Assembly: GCA_902765215.1 (NCBI GenBank)
Contig: CACWZA010000002.1
Span: 62,001 to 126,000, forward strand
Direction of reading: 5' to 3'
From: an uncultured bacterium
GTDB taxonomy: Bacteria > Cyanobacteriota > Vampirovibrionia > Gastranaerophilales > Gastranaerophilaceae
DNA length: 64,000 bases
Shown: piece by piece, positions 25,704 through 33,859 of the stretch
Layout: the number at the start of each line of letters is the position of its first letter
Position numbering within the stretch: position 1 is the stretch's first letter
Translations under genes and position numbers: made by a program
Notes under the pieces: model-generated
What the model was told of the DNA's origin: nothing
Seen by the model: the letters and a program-made list of their open reading frames with translations, nothing else
Database searches by the model: none

Positions 25704-25745
25704 AAAAAAAGCATGCCAAAATTAAAGTATTGGCATGCCTTTTTT
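25704..25745. terminator. Bidirectional intrinsic terminator
   Basis: Stem GCATGCCAA / TTGGCATGC with a ten-base loop, an A-run on the left and a T-run on the right. It lies 30 bases after the stop of the methyltransferase gene on the minus strand and separates it from the GLUG gene. Confidence 0.88.
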
Positions 25746-25768
25746 GGTTTAGGGAGTAATTTAAAAAA

Positions 25769-26692
25769 CTAACCAACTAATTTGTTTAATTTTTCTATTT
25801 TTCTTTTATGTTTTTCATCTTTTTGGAAAATCATAATATATTCGTGCTTGAAGTTATTAAATCCGCCCATAAGTGCTCTGTATCTCCAGAGTGGTGCTAA
25901 TTTACCTTTTGCACGTTCGTTGCCCTGCATATCTTTGACAATTGTTGCTTTATGGCGGAAGCCGAGTTTCTTCATTCTTTCCTGACATTCAAAACCTAAA
26001 GAAACAATTTCTCCGTCATGATATTTATCTCCGATAATCAATGCTGCAAATCTTTTATCTTCAAGTAAATCGTATCCGTTTTTTGCAACTTTTTCAAAGC
26101 CGTCATAAAATGCTTCGGTTGATTCACAGTTAGATAAATCTTCTTTTTTATCAGAGAACTTGATAATATCATCGTAAGGCGGATGAAGAATAAGAAGCTG
26201 CGCTTTTGCTTCTTTATCATCAGGACGCATAATATCGAGTCTTGCCTGAACTTTTTTCTTTGCAAGTTCACTTGCGGAATCAGCACAGATAATATTTACA
26301 TCTGTTACTAATTGTTTTGCCGTAAACTTTTCTGAAACTTTTTCAGCGAGTTCGTCTTTGAGTTCTACCCCGACACAACGTCTGCCCATATTGATTGCTT
26401 CAATACCTGATGTGCCTGAGCCGAAGAATAAGTCTAATACAACATCATTTTCTTTTGTATATCTCCAGTATAATTGTTGTGCAATCTGAGGAATAAAGTT
26501 CCCGTGATATTCATTAGAGTGTCCGCCCTCTTTCAGTCTTGACGGAAATTCCCACAGGGTATCTGTTTTAACATAATCGTAATCCTTCCACGAGTTAAGA
26601 TTAATATCGTTGTATGCAGTCGTTTTTACCTTAGGTGCGACCGTAATATCAGGTCTTAACTCAACAACTTTAGTGTTAGTTTTTCTTGCCAT
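25769..26692 (-). CDS. Solitary DNA methyltransferase (N4/N6 type)
   Basis: A 307-residue amino-methyltransferase of the N-6/N-4 DNA methylase family. The SAM-binding motif I is DLFFGSGTSGIEA (residues about 86-98), and the catalytic motif IV is HPPYDD near residue 175, where most members have DPPY, NPPY or SPPY. Motif I precedes motif IV. A basic C-terminus follows. No restriction endonuclease or specificity gene is adjacent, so it looks like an orphan regulatory methylase or a remnant of a mobile system. AAGGAG precedes the ATG. Target site unknown. Confidence 0.85.
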   Translation of the reverse strand: MARKTNTKVVELRPDITVAPKVKTTAYNDINLNSWKDYDYVKTDTLWEFPSRLKEGGHSNEYHGNFIPQIAQQLYWRYTKENDVVLDLFFGSGTSGIEAINMGRRCVGVELKDELAEKVSEKFTAKQLVTDVNIICADSASELAKKKVQARLDIMRPDDKEAKAQLLILHPPYDDIIKFSDKKEDLSNCESTEAFYDGFEKVAKNGYDLLEDKRFAALIIGDKYHDGEIVSLGFECQERMKKLGFRHKATIVKDMQGNERAKGKLAPLWRYRALMGGFNNFKHEYIMIFQKDEKHKRKIEKLNKLVG

Positions 26693-26866
26693 TTCTAAAT
26701 TTCTCCTTTTCCCAATGGTCTAATTGTAAAGGAATGTTAAGAAAATTTTATCCATGAAATAGTTGAAACCGATTTTATTTTATACTCTGTTTGAATGAAT
26801 GAAATGGCAAAAAAATATTTTTACGGGCATTTATTAGGCACAAGCTAGTTAAGAAAGAGGAAAAAT

Positions 26867-27310
26867 ATGAATATTAAAACAATCGGAACTTATGTTTTAG
26901 GAGGAATGATGGCAACATCTGTAACCGGATGCAAACAAAGTTTTAAAGAAGCAAAGAATGTTGAACCGTTCGTTCAGGAATGTGTAGATACAATATCTTT
27001 TTACACTAAAACTGTTTTAGAAGATCCTGCATACAAATTCTTTGGGAAAGATACCCTTGCTTTAGGAAAAGATTTCGCAAAAAATCCTGAAACATTCTTA
27101 AAAACTATGAGCGATAGTGCTGAAGCAAAAGTTCCTACAAGACTGATGGACAGTAAATTTGTATTAGTTAAAACTCCGTTCGGTCACGAACCAAAAACCG
27201 TAGAAATCAGAAAACCGATATATGAAGACACAAGAGCGGTTATAACTTCTCCGAAAATCTTTGAAAAGAGTGGAGAACAATACGTTCCTGTTGAATATTA
27301 CGGTAAATAA
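26867..27310 (+). CDS. Putative lipoprotein
   Basis: A 147-residue protein with a short hydrophobic N-terminus ending in a lipobox-like SVTGC (Cys22). The mature part is mixed and carries no known motif. A GAAAGAGG site precedes the ATG. Transcription ends at the hairpin at 27341. The lipobox has Val rather than Leu at -3, which is acceptable. Family unknown. Confidence 0.6.
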   Translation: MNIKTIGTYVLGGMMATSVTGCKQSFKEAKNVEPFVQECVDTISFYTKTVLEDPAYKFFGKDTLALGKDFAKNPETFLKTMSDSAEAKVPTRLMDSKFVLVKTPFGHEPKTVEIRKPIYEDTRAVITSPKIFEKSGEQYVPVEYYGK

Positions 27311-27340
27311 AATCAACAAAAATTTCAAAATATTACAAAA

Positions 27341-27363
27341 GGTGCATGTTATGCACCTTTTTT
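27341..27363 (+). terminator. Intrinsic terminator
   Basis: Stem GGTGCAT / ATGCACC with loop GTT and a run of six T, 31 bases after the putative lipoprotein stop. Confidence 0.9.
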
Positions 27364-27364
27364 G

Positions 27365-27393
27365 TGGACAAACATTTGACTAAAATGTATAAT
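27365..27393 (+). promoter_or_regulatory. Sigma-70 promoter
   Basis: TGGACA at 27365-27370 and TATAAT at 27388-27393, spaced by 17 bases. It drives the gene at 27416 with a leader of only about 15 bases and a strong GAGGAGG site. The nearer TTGACT at 27375 is too close to the -10 to count. Confidence 0.75.
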
Positions 27394-27415
27394 ATCTTTT
27401 TGAGGAGGGAGTATT

Positions 27416-27877
27416 ATGTTAAGAATAGATGATGTGTCAACTCCGCACACACTCAGAACATTCCGTACAAAAGACGGTGAAAATTACGTTCTGAAAGGCT
27501 CTAATCAACCGGCGAAAGCAAATGAATCGTACATTACAAATTATTTGAAATTGTACAAGAAAGTAAAGGTTGATGGTCTTGATTCTTTCCAATTAGTCGC
27601 CAAAAAAGAAGAAAAATATCTTCGAAATAACGGCGGCTCTTTTATATCCATCGCAAAAGAAAGGTTTAATCCTCTCAGTGGTGAATTGACGGAACAATCA
27701 GTGATTAGCCAGAACGTATTCGGGGGCAAGAATCTTGAATGTAAGGGCGATGTATTTAGTATTCAGGGTTCTGTCAGTACAAATATCAAATCAAATAAGG
27801 TATCGTTAATGATGGACACAACAAAAGGGGAATTATCCCCAATCGCAAAAAGAATTTTAAAAGTTATTCTAAAATAA
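27416..27877 (+). CDS. Protein of unknown function
   Basis: A 153-residue soluble, beta-rich basic protein without signal peptide or recognisable domain. It begins MLRIDDVSTPHTLRTFRTKD and has its own strong promoter, GAGGAGG site and terminator, so it is a monocistronic and probably well-expressed gene. I cannot assign a function; the N-terminal style is like other accessory proteins of this genome. Confidence 0.65.
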   Translation: MLRIDDVSTPHTLRTFRTKDGENYVLKGSNQPAKANESYITNYLKLYKKVKVDGLDSFQLVAKKEEKYLRNNGGSFISIAKERFNPLSGELTEQSVISQNVFGGKNLECKGDVFSIQGSVSTNIKSNKVSLMMDTTKGELSPIAKRILKVILK

Positions 27878-27912
27878 AAAACGGTTTAGATTTTTTCTAA
27901 ACCGTTTTTTTA
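27877..27912. terminator. Bidirectional intrinsic terminator
   Basis: Stem ACGGTTTAGA / TCTAAACCGT with A- and T-runs on either side, located between the convergent 27416 gene and gatB. Confidence 0.92.
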
Positions 27913-27929
27913 TGATGTTGTATTTATTA

Positions 27930-29372
27930 CTAATCGAGTAATTCTCTCAAAATCTCGTTAACAGTTTGAGGGTTAGCCTTGCCTTTGGTTGCTTTCATTA
28001 CCTGACCTACAAAGTAACCAAAGATATTTGTTTTCCCTGATTTGTACTGTTCAACCTGAGCAGGACTGTTGTTAACAACTTCTTCAACAATCTTTTTGAT
28101 AGCGTTAACATCGGTTATCTGACTCAAACCTTTTTCTTCAACAATCTTAGAAGCAGGTGTGCCGTCCTTCATCATATCAACAATAATTTGTTTACCAATG
28201 TTGTTGGAAATGGTATTCTTTTCGATTAAACCGATTAACTCTGCAAGATTTTCAGGAGTCAGTTTTGTATCAGTAATAGTTATATGTTCTTCTTTTAAAT
28301 ATGCGGCAATTGGTCCCATCATAAAGTTAACCGCAAGTTTAGCATCAGCACCTAATTCTAATGTCTTATCAAAGAATAATGCTGATTCCATTTGTTCAAC
28401 AATAACTGATGCATCATATTCGCTCAAACCGAGTGACATATATCTTTCTCTCTTTTGATTAGGAAGTTCCGGTAAGGTTTTTCTTACTTCTTCAACCCAT
28501 TCTCTTGAGATTGATAAAGGCATCAAATCAGGTTCAGGGAAGTATCTGTAATCGTGTGCGTCTTCTTTCCCTCTCATTGATTTTGTAACACCTTCGTTGT
28601 CATCCCAGAGTCTTGTTTCCTGAATAACTTCTTCCCCGTCTTCAACGAGTTCTATTTGTCTGTCAATTTCATATTCGATAGCTCTTTGCAATGCTTTGAA
28701 GCTGTTTACGTTCTTGATTTCGGCACGGGTACCAAATTCTTTTGAACCTTTTGGCATAATAGAGATGTTAGCATCACATCTCATTGAACCTTCTTCAAGG
28801 TTTCCGTCGCAAACGCCGATATAACGAACGATATTTCTTAATTCTTCCATATAGTTCTTTGCTTCTTCACTGCTTCTCATATCAGGTTCAGATACGATTT
28901 CAAGAAGCGGAGTGCCCGCTCTGTTAAGGTCAACGAGCGAATATTTTGAACCTGCGATACCGTCAGCACCAACATGGACAAGTTTACCGGCATCTTCTTC
29001 AAGGTGAGCTCTAGTAATACCTATTCTTTTACCGTTGATATCAATATGACCGTTTACGCAGATAGGTTCATCATATTGAGAAATTTGATATCCTTTCGGC
29101 AGGTCAGGGTAGAAATATTGTTTTCTGTCGAATTTGCATCTTTCAGGAATATCGCAGTTAAGTGCAAGACCTAATTTGATACCCATATTTACGCATTCTT
29201 TATTCAAAACAGGTAATACCCCCGGCATACCTAATGTAATTGCACTTGTTTGAGAGTTTTGTTCGTTCCCGAATTCTGTACTGTCAGGTGCAAATATTTT
29301 TGATTTTGTTTTAAGTTGTGCGTGGACTTCAAGCCCGATTACAACTTCGTATTTCTCTCTTAAATCTTCCAT
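27930..29372 (-). CDS. gatB: Asp-tRNA(Asn)/Glu-tRNA(Gln) amidotransferase subunit B
   Basis: GatB recognises misacylated Glu-tRNA(Gln) or Asp-tRNA(Asn), activates the acid with ATP and hands it to GatA-derived ammonia. The 480-residue protein has the N-terminal YEVVIGLEVHAQL motif, the GMPGVLPVLN block, the DLNRAGTPLLEIVSEPD signature and a C-terminal YqeY-type tail domain (about 345-480). A strong AGAGG site precedes the ATG. gatA and gatC are not in the window. Confidence 0.97.
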   Translation of the reverse strand: MEDLREKYEVVIGLEVHAQLKTKSKIFAPDSTEFGNEQNSQTSAITLGMPGVLPVLNKECVNMGIKLGLALNCDIPERCKFDRKQYFYPDLPKGYQISQYDEPICVNGHIDINGKRIGITRAHLEEDAGKLVHVGADGIAGSKYSLVDLNRAGTPLLEIVSEPDMRSSEEAKNYMEELRNIVRYIGVCDGNLEEGSMRCDANISIMPKGSKEFGTRAEIKNVNSFKALQRAIEYEIDRQIELVEDGEEVIQETRLWDDNEGVTKSMRGKEDAHDYRYFPEPDLMPLSISREWVEEVRKTLPELPNQKRERYMSLGLSEYDASVIVEQMESALFFDKTLELGADAKLAVNFMMGPIAAYLKEEHITITDTKLTPENLAELIGLIEKNTISNNIGKQIIVDMMKDGTPASKIVEEKGLSQITDVNAIKKIVEEVVNNSPAQVEQYKSGKTNIFGYFVGQVMKATKGKANPQTVNEILRELLD

Positions 29373-29469
29373 TTATAAAACCTCTTTTGTTTCTGTGTTT
29401 TCTATAATAAATATGATAACACAAACATATATAATCAGTGAGTAGTTACCCCGTATCTGTTTATAGGAT

Positions 29470-29703
29470 TTATAAATCGTCTAACTGTATCAGCCCGAGT
29501 TTGAGCGCTTTAATAGTAATCTGTACTCTCGATGATGCGTTAAGAGTTTCATAAATACTGCTGATATGTGCTTTTACCGTATGTTTTGTAATTACCAAAA
29601 TTTCAGCAATTTCATCGTTGGTATACCCTTGTGCTACCAGTTTTAATACCTGTAATTGCCTGTTGGTAATTGTGTTTTTCTCACTTTTAATTCCGACATA
29701 CAT
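29470..29703 (-). CDS. Stand-alone LuxR/GerE-type HTH protein
   Basis: A 77-residue protein consisting only of the LuxR-type helix-turn-helix: LTxRQLQVLxLVAQGYTNDEIA-like (TNRQLQVLKLVAQGYTNDE) followed by TKHTVKAHISSIYETLNASS. There is no receiver or ligand domain, as in stand-alone GerE. AGGA lies upstream of the ATG. It sits between the WG-repeat gene and gatB on the same strand; its signal and targets are unknown. Confidence 0.88.
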   Translation of the reverse strand: MYVGIKSEKNTITNRQLQVLKLVAQGYTNDEIAEILVITKHTVKAHISSIYETLNASSRVQITIKALKLGLIQLDDL

Positions 29704-29781
29704 TTTCTTAATTCCTGTAAATTCTTTTTTATATTAAGTAAAAATAGAAAATTTATCTATTAGTCATGCGGCTAGTTTTTA

Positions 29782-30813
29782 TTATCTGAGTTGTTTTTTG
29801 AGTGAGTTTCTTGTGCTTGCTAAAGGCCCGCTGTTAGGACTTCTCAGTTGTCTGTAATATTGTTTAGCATATACAAACGGGAATTTTGGTATCCAGGATA
29901 GTTTCATAAGTATGGATATTGTGTCAGCCCCCTGTGAATACATAAGTTCATCAATCGTTGCCTCGTAGGCAGGTGAAATTGATGCAATCATTTTTAAGAG
30001 ATAATCTGTCAGGGTTAAAACGGAATAACTTGCACCAACCCCCGTATTTACAACGATATTTGTTACTTTAAAATCTTTATCCTCTGAAATTTCGTTTATA
30101 TCTGCAGGAAGTGTTATTTCTTCTTCCGAGATTCTTTCAATCTTACTCCAGTTCCCTTCGTACTGAACCATCATAACGTGAGGCGACGGCATATAAATAT
30201 CGTCAAACTCGTTTTCCAGCAAAGTGTTACCGTCAAGATCGACAACCCCGTATCTGAAATTTTTGCGTGTTAAGAACATCTTTCCGTAAAGTAAGTCGAT
30301 TGATGAATATTCAGGCTGAATAATCGTAAAGCCGTTTTCGTCATAAAGCCCGTAATCGTTGTCATTACCGAATTTTACATATTTGCGTGCAACTCTCTGT
30401 ACGTTTCTGTATTTTGGTAAAATTATGTAGTTCCCTTCGTAGTCAATAAGTCCGAATTTGGTTCTGTACTGCACTATCCACGACTTGTCGCCCAGTCTTA
30501 TCATTTTTTTAAAGATAGGTTTTGTTATTATTGTTCCGTCAGTCTTTCTTATACCGAATTTTTTTCTCTCCTGATATGTCTGAACCAGAAGTTTTCCGTT
30601 TTCGTCTAAAGTGTTTGCATCAATGCATTCTTCCGTACATTCCGGGGTATCGGTTTCTTTGTCCGAAAAATAATCTAAATGATTATTGTTGTTGAGGGTT
30701 TCCTGATATATGGCGGTTTCTGTATCTACTGAAGCCATATCAGCATTTGCAGGAAGAATATTCAGCCCGAACAAAGTAATACATAAACTCAATATTGCTA
30801 ACAATAATCTCAT
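29782..30813 (-). CDS. Exported WG-repeat protein
   Basis: A 343-residue protein with a Sec signal peptide (LLAILSLCITLFGLNILPANA). Four or five WG-type beta repeats of about 30 residues follow, for example KFGIRKTDGTIITKPIF, KFGLIDYEGNYIILPKY, DYGLYDENGFTIIQPEY and RYGVVDLDGNTLLENEF. The C-terminal third is helical. WG repeats form beta-propeller-like or solenoid surfaces of undefined function in Bacteroidetes and cyanobacteria. The start has no Shine-Dalgarno but an extended -10 exactly six bases upstream. Confidence 0.85.
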   Translation of the reverse strand: MRLLLAILSLCITLFGLNILPANADMASVDTETAIYQETLNNNNHLDYFSDKETDTPECTEECIDANTLDENGKLLVQTYQERKKFGIRKTDGTIITKPIFKKMIRLGDKSWIVQYRTKFGLIDYEGNYIILPKYRNVQRVARKYVKFGNDNDYGLYDENGFTIIQPEYSSIDLLYGKMFLTRKNFRYGVVDLDGNTLLENEFDDIYMPSPHVMMVQYEGNWSKIERISEEEITLPADINEISEDKDFKVTNIVVNTGVGASYSVLTLTDYLLKMIASISPAYEATIDELMYSQGADTISILMKLSWIPKFPFVYAKQYYRQLRSPNSGPLASTRNSLKKQLR

Positions 30814-30819
30814 AAGACT

Positions 30820-30828
30820 ATAATATCA
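30820..30828 (-). promoter_or_regulatory. Extended -10 six bases before ATG (leaderless start)
   Basis: On the minus strand TGaTATTAT is followed by six bases and the ATG at 30813. With normal spacing the transcript would begin at the A of ATG. No Shine-Dalgarno is present. Confidence 0.5.
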
Positions 30829-30922
30829 CAAATCGGTAAATATTCTTAAATCATTTAATTGGTAATTGCATTATTACTTTTAAAATGTATTATAAGTATG
30901 TAGCTTATTCTAAGGAGGTTAT

Positions 30923-31543
30923 ATGAAAGTTTTAAAATCAATAGTTTTATTGTTGGTAATAATGATATTTGCATCAGGTGTATCTTATGCGGGCGGTTCT
31001 CTGAAGAAAACACAAAAACAGCCTCAGCAGACAGTAACTGCTCATCCGCAGATTAAGGTGAATAACGAAGTATTTACGCTAAAGTTTGCTACAAACAAAA
31101 CTCAGAGCGGTGAATACTTAAACGAATATTATAAACCGGGCGAAGGCCCTTCTAACTGGACTGAAATGATTACGGTAAGCGAATTTCCAAACTATCCGAA
31201 TAAGCCGATGGATTATGTTGAAGCAATCCTTACCCGTGACCATTCGCCTAACAATTATGACAGACCTATTGTCAGCAACTCAAAAACAGAAAAAACTACT
31301 TTCGTTTTCTTGTTGACGGGTAAAACTGATGAAGCAAAATATGTCGAATTTAGTGTTATGCAGGTTATGCCATACAAAAACAGTAAAGGGCTGAAAACTT
31401 TGCAGTATGCTAAAAAATATTATTATACCGACAGAGAAGACTATACAAACAAATTCAAAGATATGGAAGACAAAAAAATGTATATCTTCACTCAGGTAAA
31501 AGATTTGGAAATGCCTGAAATGATCCGTCAGGAAATTGAGTAA
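30923..31543 (+). CDS. Exported protein of unknown function
   Basis: A 206-residue protein with a clear Sec signal peptide (IVLLLVIMIFASGVSYA, cleavage near residue 23). The mature part is beta-rich with conserved-looking FKFATNK-like and WTEMITVSEFPNYPNKP segments. AAGGAGG precedes the ATG. It has its own terminator at 31575. Family not recognised; a periplasmic location is likely. Confidence 0.72.
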   Translation: MKVLKSIVLLLVIMIFASGVSYAGGSLKKTQKQPQQTVTAHPQIKVNNEVFTLKFATNKTQSGEYLNEYYKPGEGPSNWTEMITVSEFPNYPNKPMDYVEAILTRDHSPNNYDRPIVSNSKTEKTTFVFLLTGKTDEAKYVEFSVMQVMPYKNSKGLKTLQYAKKYYYTDREDYTNKFKDMEDKKMYIFTQVKDLEMPEMIRQEIE

Positions 31544-31574
31544 TTATTCTGATAAGTTTAAATGTAAATCATAT

Positions 31575-31612
31575 GAACAACGACCTCGCTTGCGGAGAGG
31601 TCGTTGTTCTTT
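31575..31612 (+). terminator. Intrinsic terminator
   Basis: Stem GAACAACGACCTC / GAGGTCGTTGTTC with a nine-base loop and TTTATT after it, 32 bases after the 30923 gene. Confidence 0.85.
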
Positions 31613-31663
31613 ATTCACCCCTAAACAATAATTTATAGAAATATATACAAAGCACAGGTTTCA

Positions 31664-31672
31664 TGATAGAAT
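31664..31672 (+). promoter_or_regulatory. Extended -10 promoter of the SRP RNA
   Basis: TGaTAGAAT ends seven bases before the predicted 5' end of the SRP RNA near 31679. No good -35 is visible, which the TG extension may compensate for. Confidence 0.5.
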
Positions 31673-31678
31673 GTATTT

Positions 31679-31940
31679 GACCGTGCTCCACGGGAACATA
31701 GCGGACTTCTCGACCCGAACGCTTAGCGGGGTGCAGGGCCTACTGTGAGGCTTGTGCGAGCATCGTTGATGATTTTAGTATCGTTGATAACTTAATATAT
31801 AGCGGCGTAATCTGTCGAACCGTGTCAGGATGGAAACATAGCAGCACTAAGGCAACCTTTGCGGGTGTTATATCATTAAGGGGTAGGTATTATCTTTTGA
31901 TGCGGTGACTTTCATTTGCCGATAGGTAGTGGCACGGTTT
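31679..31940 (+). ncRNA. ffs: Signal recognition particle RNA, large type with Alu domain
   Basis: The RNA scaffold of the signal recognition particle, about 262 nt. The S domain is clear at about 31823-31845: GTGTCAGGATGGAAACA then TAGCAGCAC, with a GAAA tetraloop and the asymmetric loop bound by Ffh. The 5' end CCGTGC pairs with the 3' end GCACGG, and the 5' part (CCGTGCTCCACGGGAACATA, then GCAGGGCC) resembles the Alu domain of Bacillus-type SRP RNA. A T-run follows the 3' end. Ends are estimated from the closing helix. Small 4.5S-like RNAs lack the Alu part. Confidence 0.9.
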
Positions 31941-31996
31941 TTATAATTTAATAAACAGAAAGGTTTAGTTTCTACAAACAGAAGGTTTATGTGTTT

Positions 31997-32266
31997 ATGA
32001 AAAAATTAATTTATCTTATTATCGGGTGTTCAATTGCTTACTGGTTATATTTGCATTGGCAGGGAATCATGAATTTCTTCGGGAAAGATATTGCTATGAT
32101 TCTTTTGATATATGTTGTAGGTTTGGGAGTAATCCATATTGGCGGAATTTTGCTCAAAATTCTTGCTTTTACTGCAGCCATAATCGAACCTGTTGCAGAT
32201 ATTTACTGCTACTGGTATGAGAACACTAAGTTTTATCGTTTCTTCCATAAAGATGAAATAAGATAG
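31997..32266 (+). CDS. Small membrane protein
   Basis: An 89-residue protein with two hydrophobic segments (LIYLIIGCSIAYWLYLHW and a long stretch around IAMILLIYVVGLGVIHIGGI) and a short charged tail. A GTG at 31991 in the same frame is closer to the AAGG site and may be the true start. No family recognised. It lies just after the SRP RNA and 17 bases before folP, so it may share the folP message. The stop codon is the first three bases of a TAGGGGTAAATATA motif. Confidence 0.62.
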   Translation: MKKLIYLIIGCSIAYWLYLHWQGIMNFFGKDIAMILLIYVVGLGVIHIGGILLKILAFTAAIIEPVADIYCYWYENTKFYRFFHKDEIR

Positions 32267-32277
32267 GGGTAAATATA
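32264..32277 (+). repeat. TAGGGGTAAATATA motif at stop codon
   Basis: The TAG stop of the small membrane gene is part of TAGGGGTAAATATA. The same string overlaps the stop codons of ompH (44325) and queD (63804, minus strand). Confidence 0.6.
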
Positions 32278-32283
32278 CAATAT

Positions 32284-33429
32284 ATGACTGAACAAAATTT
32301 TTTGATTAAATCAATTTCAAATGCCGATTGGGAACGCGAGCTGGAGCTTATAGGGTTTGATAAGTCTTACAGACATAAATTTGTTGATAAATTTATTTTC
32401 AGAAACCTTAAAATATACGATTTAACAACTCCACAGGCGAATATTATTAAACAAACCGCACTTTCTGTCGGGGCAGATTGTGCTACTCACAGAGAAGTTA
32501 TTACAGGTAAAATCGAAAAATCTGATGTTATCTTATCGGGTACTTTTTCACAGTTGAACAAGATTGCCGTAAAACTGAAACATCAGCCATTCGGGCTTGA
32601 TTTGCTTTCTGATAAAATAAGCGGACAGTTAAGCGAAAAACGAAATAAAACAAAAATCGTGGGGATTTTGAATATTACTCCTAATTCGTTCTCTGACGGT
32701 GGAATGTACAATTCTACAGAGAAAGCATGCGAGCATTTTAAACAGCTTATCTCTGACGGTGCGGACATGATTGATATAGGTGCAGAATCAACTAAGCGGG
32801 GTGCTCCCGCAATAGCACCTGAGAAGCAGTTGGAAAAAATTCTCCCTGTTCTTGAATATGTCAGACATAATAATTACAATATTCCGATAAGTATAGATAC
32901 CCGCAGTTCTGTTGTTGCAGCGGAATGTCTGAAAAATGGTGCTTCTGTTATTAATGATGTTTCGGGGCTCAAATATGATAAAGATATGGCAGAGGCGGTT
33001 GCTAAATATGACGGAACACTGATTTTGCAACATTCTTTGGGTAATGAAAAAAATATGGAAGAAAATCACACCTATAAAAGTGTTGTAGATGAGGTGTTTA
33101 AAGATTTGTATGTTCAATCTGAATATGCTAAATCATGCGGAATAAAAAATATTATTATTGATGCAGGTATCGGGTTTGATAAAGAGCTGGAGGACAATTT
33201 CAGGATAATAAACCGTATAGAAGAATTTTATTCTCTCGGTTATCCTCTCATGCTCGGACTTTCAAGAAAGAGTTTGTTAGGGCTAAAAGACAGTGATAAT
33301 GAGGAAAAAGATTTGTACACCCTTGCTCTGAACACTCTTGCTGTGGAGCATCATGTTGACTTTTTGAGGGTTCATAATGTAAAAATTCACAGAAAATTGA
33401 TGGATATTTACAGAAAAGACTTGTTATAA
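32284..33429 (+). CDS. folP: Dihydropteroate synthase with N-terminal extension
   Basis: FolP condenses 6-hydroxymethyl-dihydropterin diphosphate with p-aminobenzoate in folate synthesis. The C-terminal 270 residues hold the family motifs: VGILNITPNSFSDGG, DIGAEST, SIDTRSS, INDVSGL, GLSRKS and RVHNVK. The first 115 residues are an extra domain seen in some DHPS lineages. Several substrate-loop residues differ from the classical enzyme: STRPG is STKRG, DPG is DAG and MHMQG is QHSLG. The sulfonamide-contact loop is one of these. Dihydropteroate synthase is the best call, with some doubt on substrate. Confidence 0.85.
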   Translation: MTEQNFLIKSISNADWERELELIGFDKSYRHKFVDKFIFRNLKIYDLTTPQANIIKQTALSVGADCATHREVITGKIEKSDVILSGTFSQLNKIAVKLKHQPFGLDLLSDKISGQLSEKRNKTKIVGILNITPNSFSDGGMYNSTEKACEHFKQLISDGADMIDIGAESTKRGAPAIAPEKQLEKILPVLEYVRHNNYNIPISIDTRSSVVAAECLKNGASVINDVSGLKYDKDMAEAVAKYDGTLILQHSLGNEKNMEENHTYKSVVDEVFKDLYVQSEYAKSCGIKNIIIDAGIGFDKELEDNFRIINRIEEFYSLGYPLMLGLSRKSLLGLKDSDNEEKDLYTLALNTLAVEHHVDFLRVHNVKIHRKLMDIYRKDLL

Positions 33430-33546
33430 CCTGATTGTTACCCCATTGTGTAATATTTTGTTACATAAAAGTCAATTCCTGTTTCAAAAATGACTTTATA
33501 AAAATATAGAGGATTTTAGGATATATATTTTTATAAGGAATAAATA

Positions 33547-33750
33547 ATGAAAGAAGCAGAATTAAATGCTATGATGTCAGTTGTTGCAGACCCGATAGAA
33601 AACGTCTATAAGCTGGAGTCTCAGAAAGATATTGATGAAATTCAGAGAATAATACGAATATTCCAGATTTCAAAAGCCCAACGAAACAAGCATAAGATGT
33701 TGTCTATTAAGAATCTGGCGACTCTGCGTATTGTGCTGAGCAATAATTAA
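33547..33750 (+). CDS. Small helical protein of unknown function
   Basis: A 67-residue helical protein (MKEAELNAMMSVVADPIENV) with a basic C-terminal half. An AAGGAA site precedes the ATG and a terminator follows 29 bases after the stop, so it appears to be a real monocistronic gene. It has no hydrophobic segment and no recognised family; an RNA- or DNA-binding or adaptor role is possible. Confidence 0.6.
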   Translation: MKEAELNAMMSVVADPIENVYKLESQKDIDEIQRIIRIFQISKAQRNKHKMLSIKNLATLRIVLSNN

Positions 33751-33779
33751 GATTGCAATTAAAATTTTATATTAAAAAA

Positions 33780-33805
33780 GACACTCCGACAGGGGTGTCT
33801 TTTTT
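33780..33805 (+). terminator. Intrinsic terminator
   Basis: Stem GACACTCC / GGGGTGTC (one G-T pair), loop GACA, six T after it and an A-run before it. Confidence 0.85.
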
Positions 33806-33859
33806 GTTGTGGGGAAATATTAATGGGCAAATTATAATTCCGTTTGTAAGGAGGTAAAT

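Noticed and set aside
27375-27393. TTGACT as -35 of the 27416 promoter
   Set aside because: Seven bases from the -10 is too short; TGGACA at 27365 with 17 bases is better.
31545-31620. Possible tRNA gene near the SRP RNA
   Set aside because: The hairpin is a terminator; no cloverleaf or T-loop consensus. I saw no tRNA in the window.
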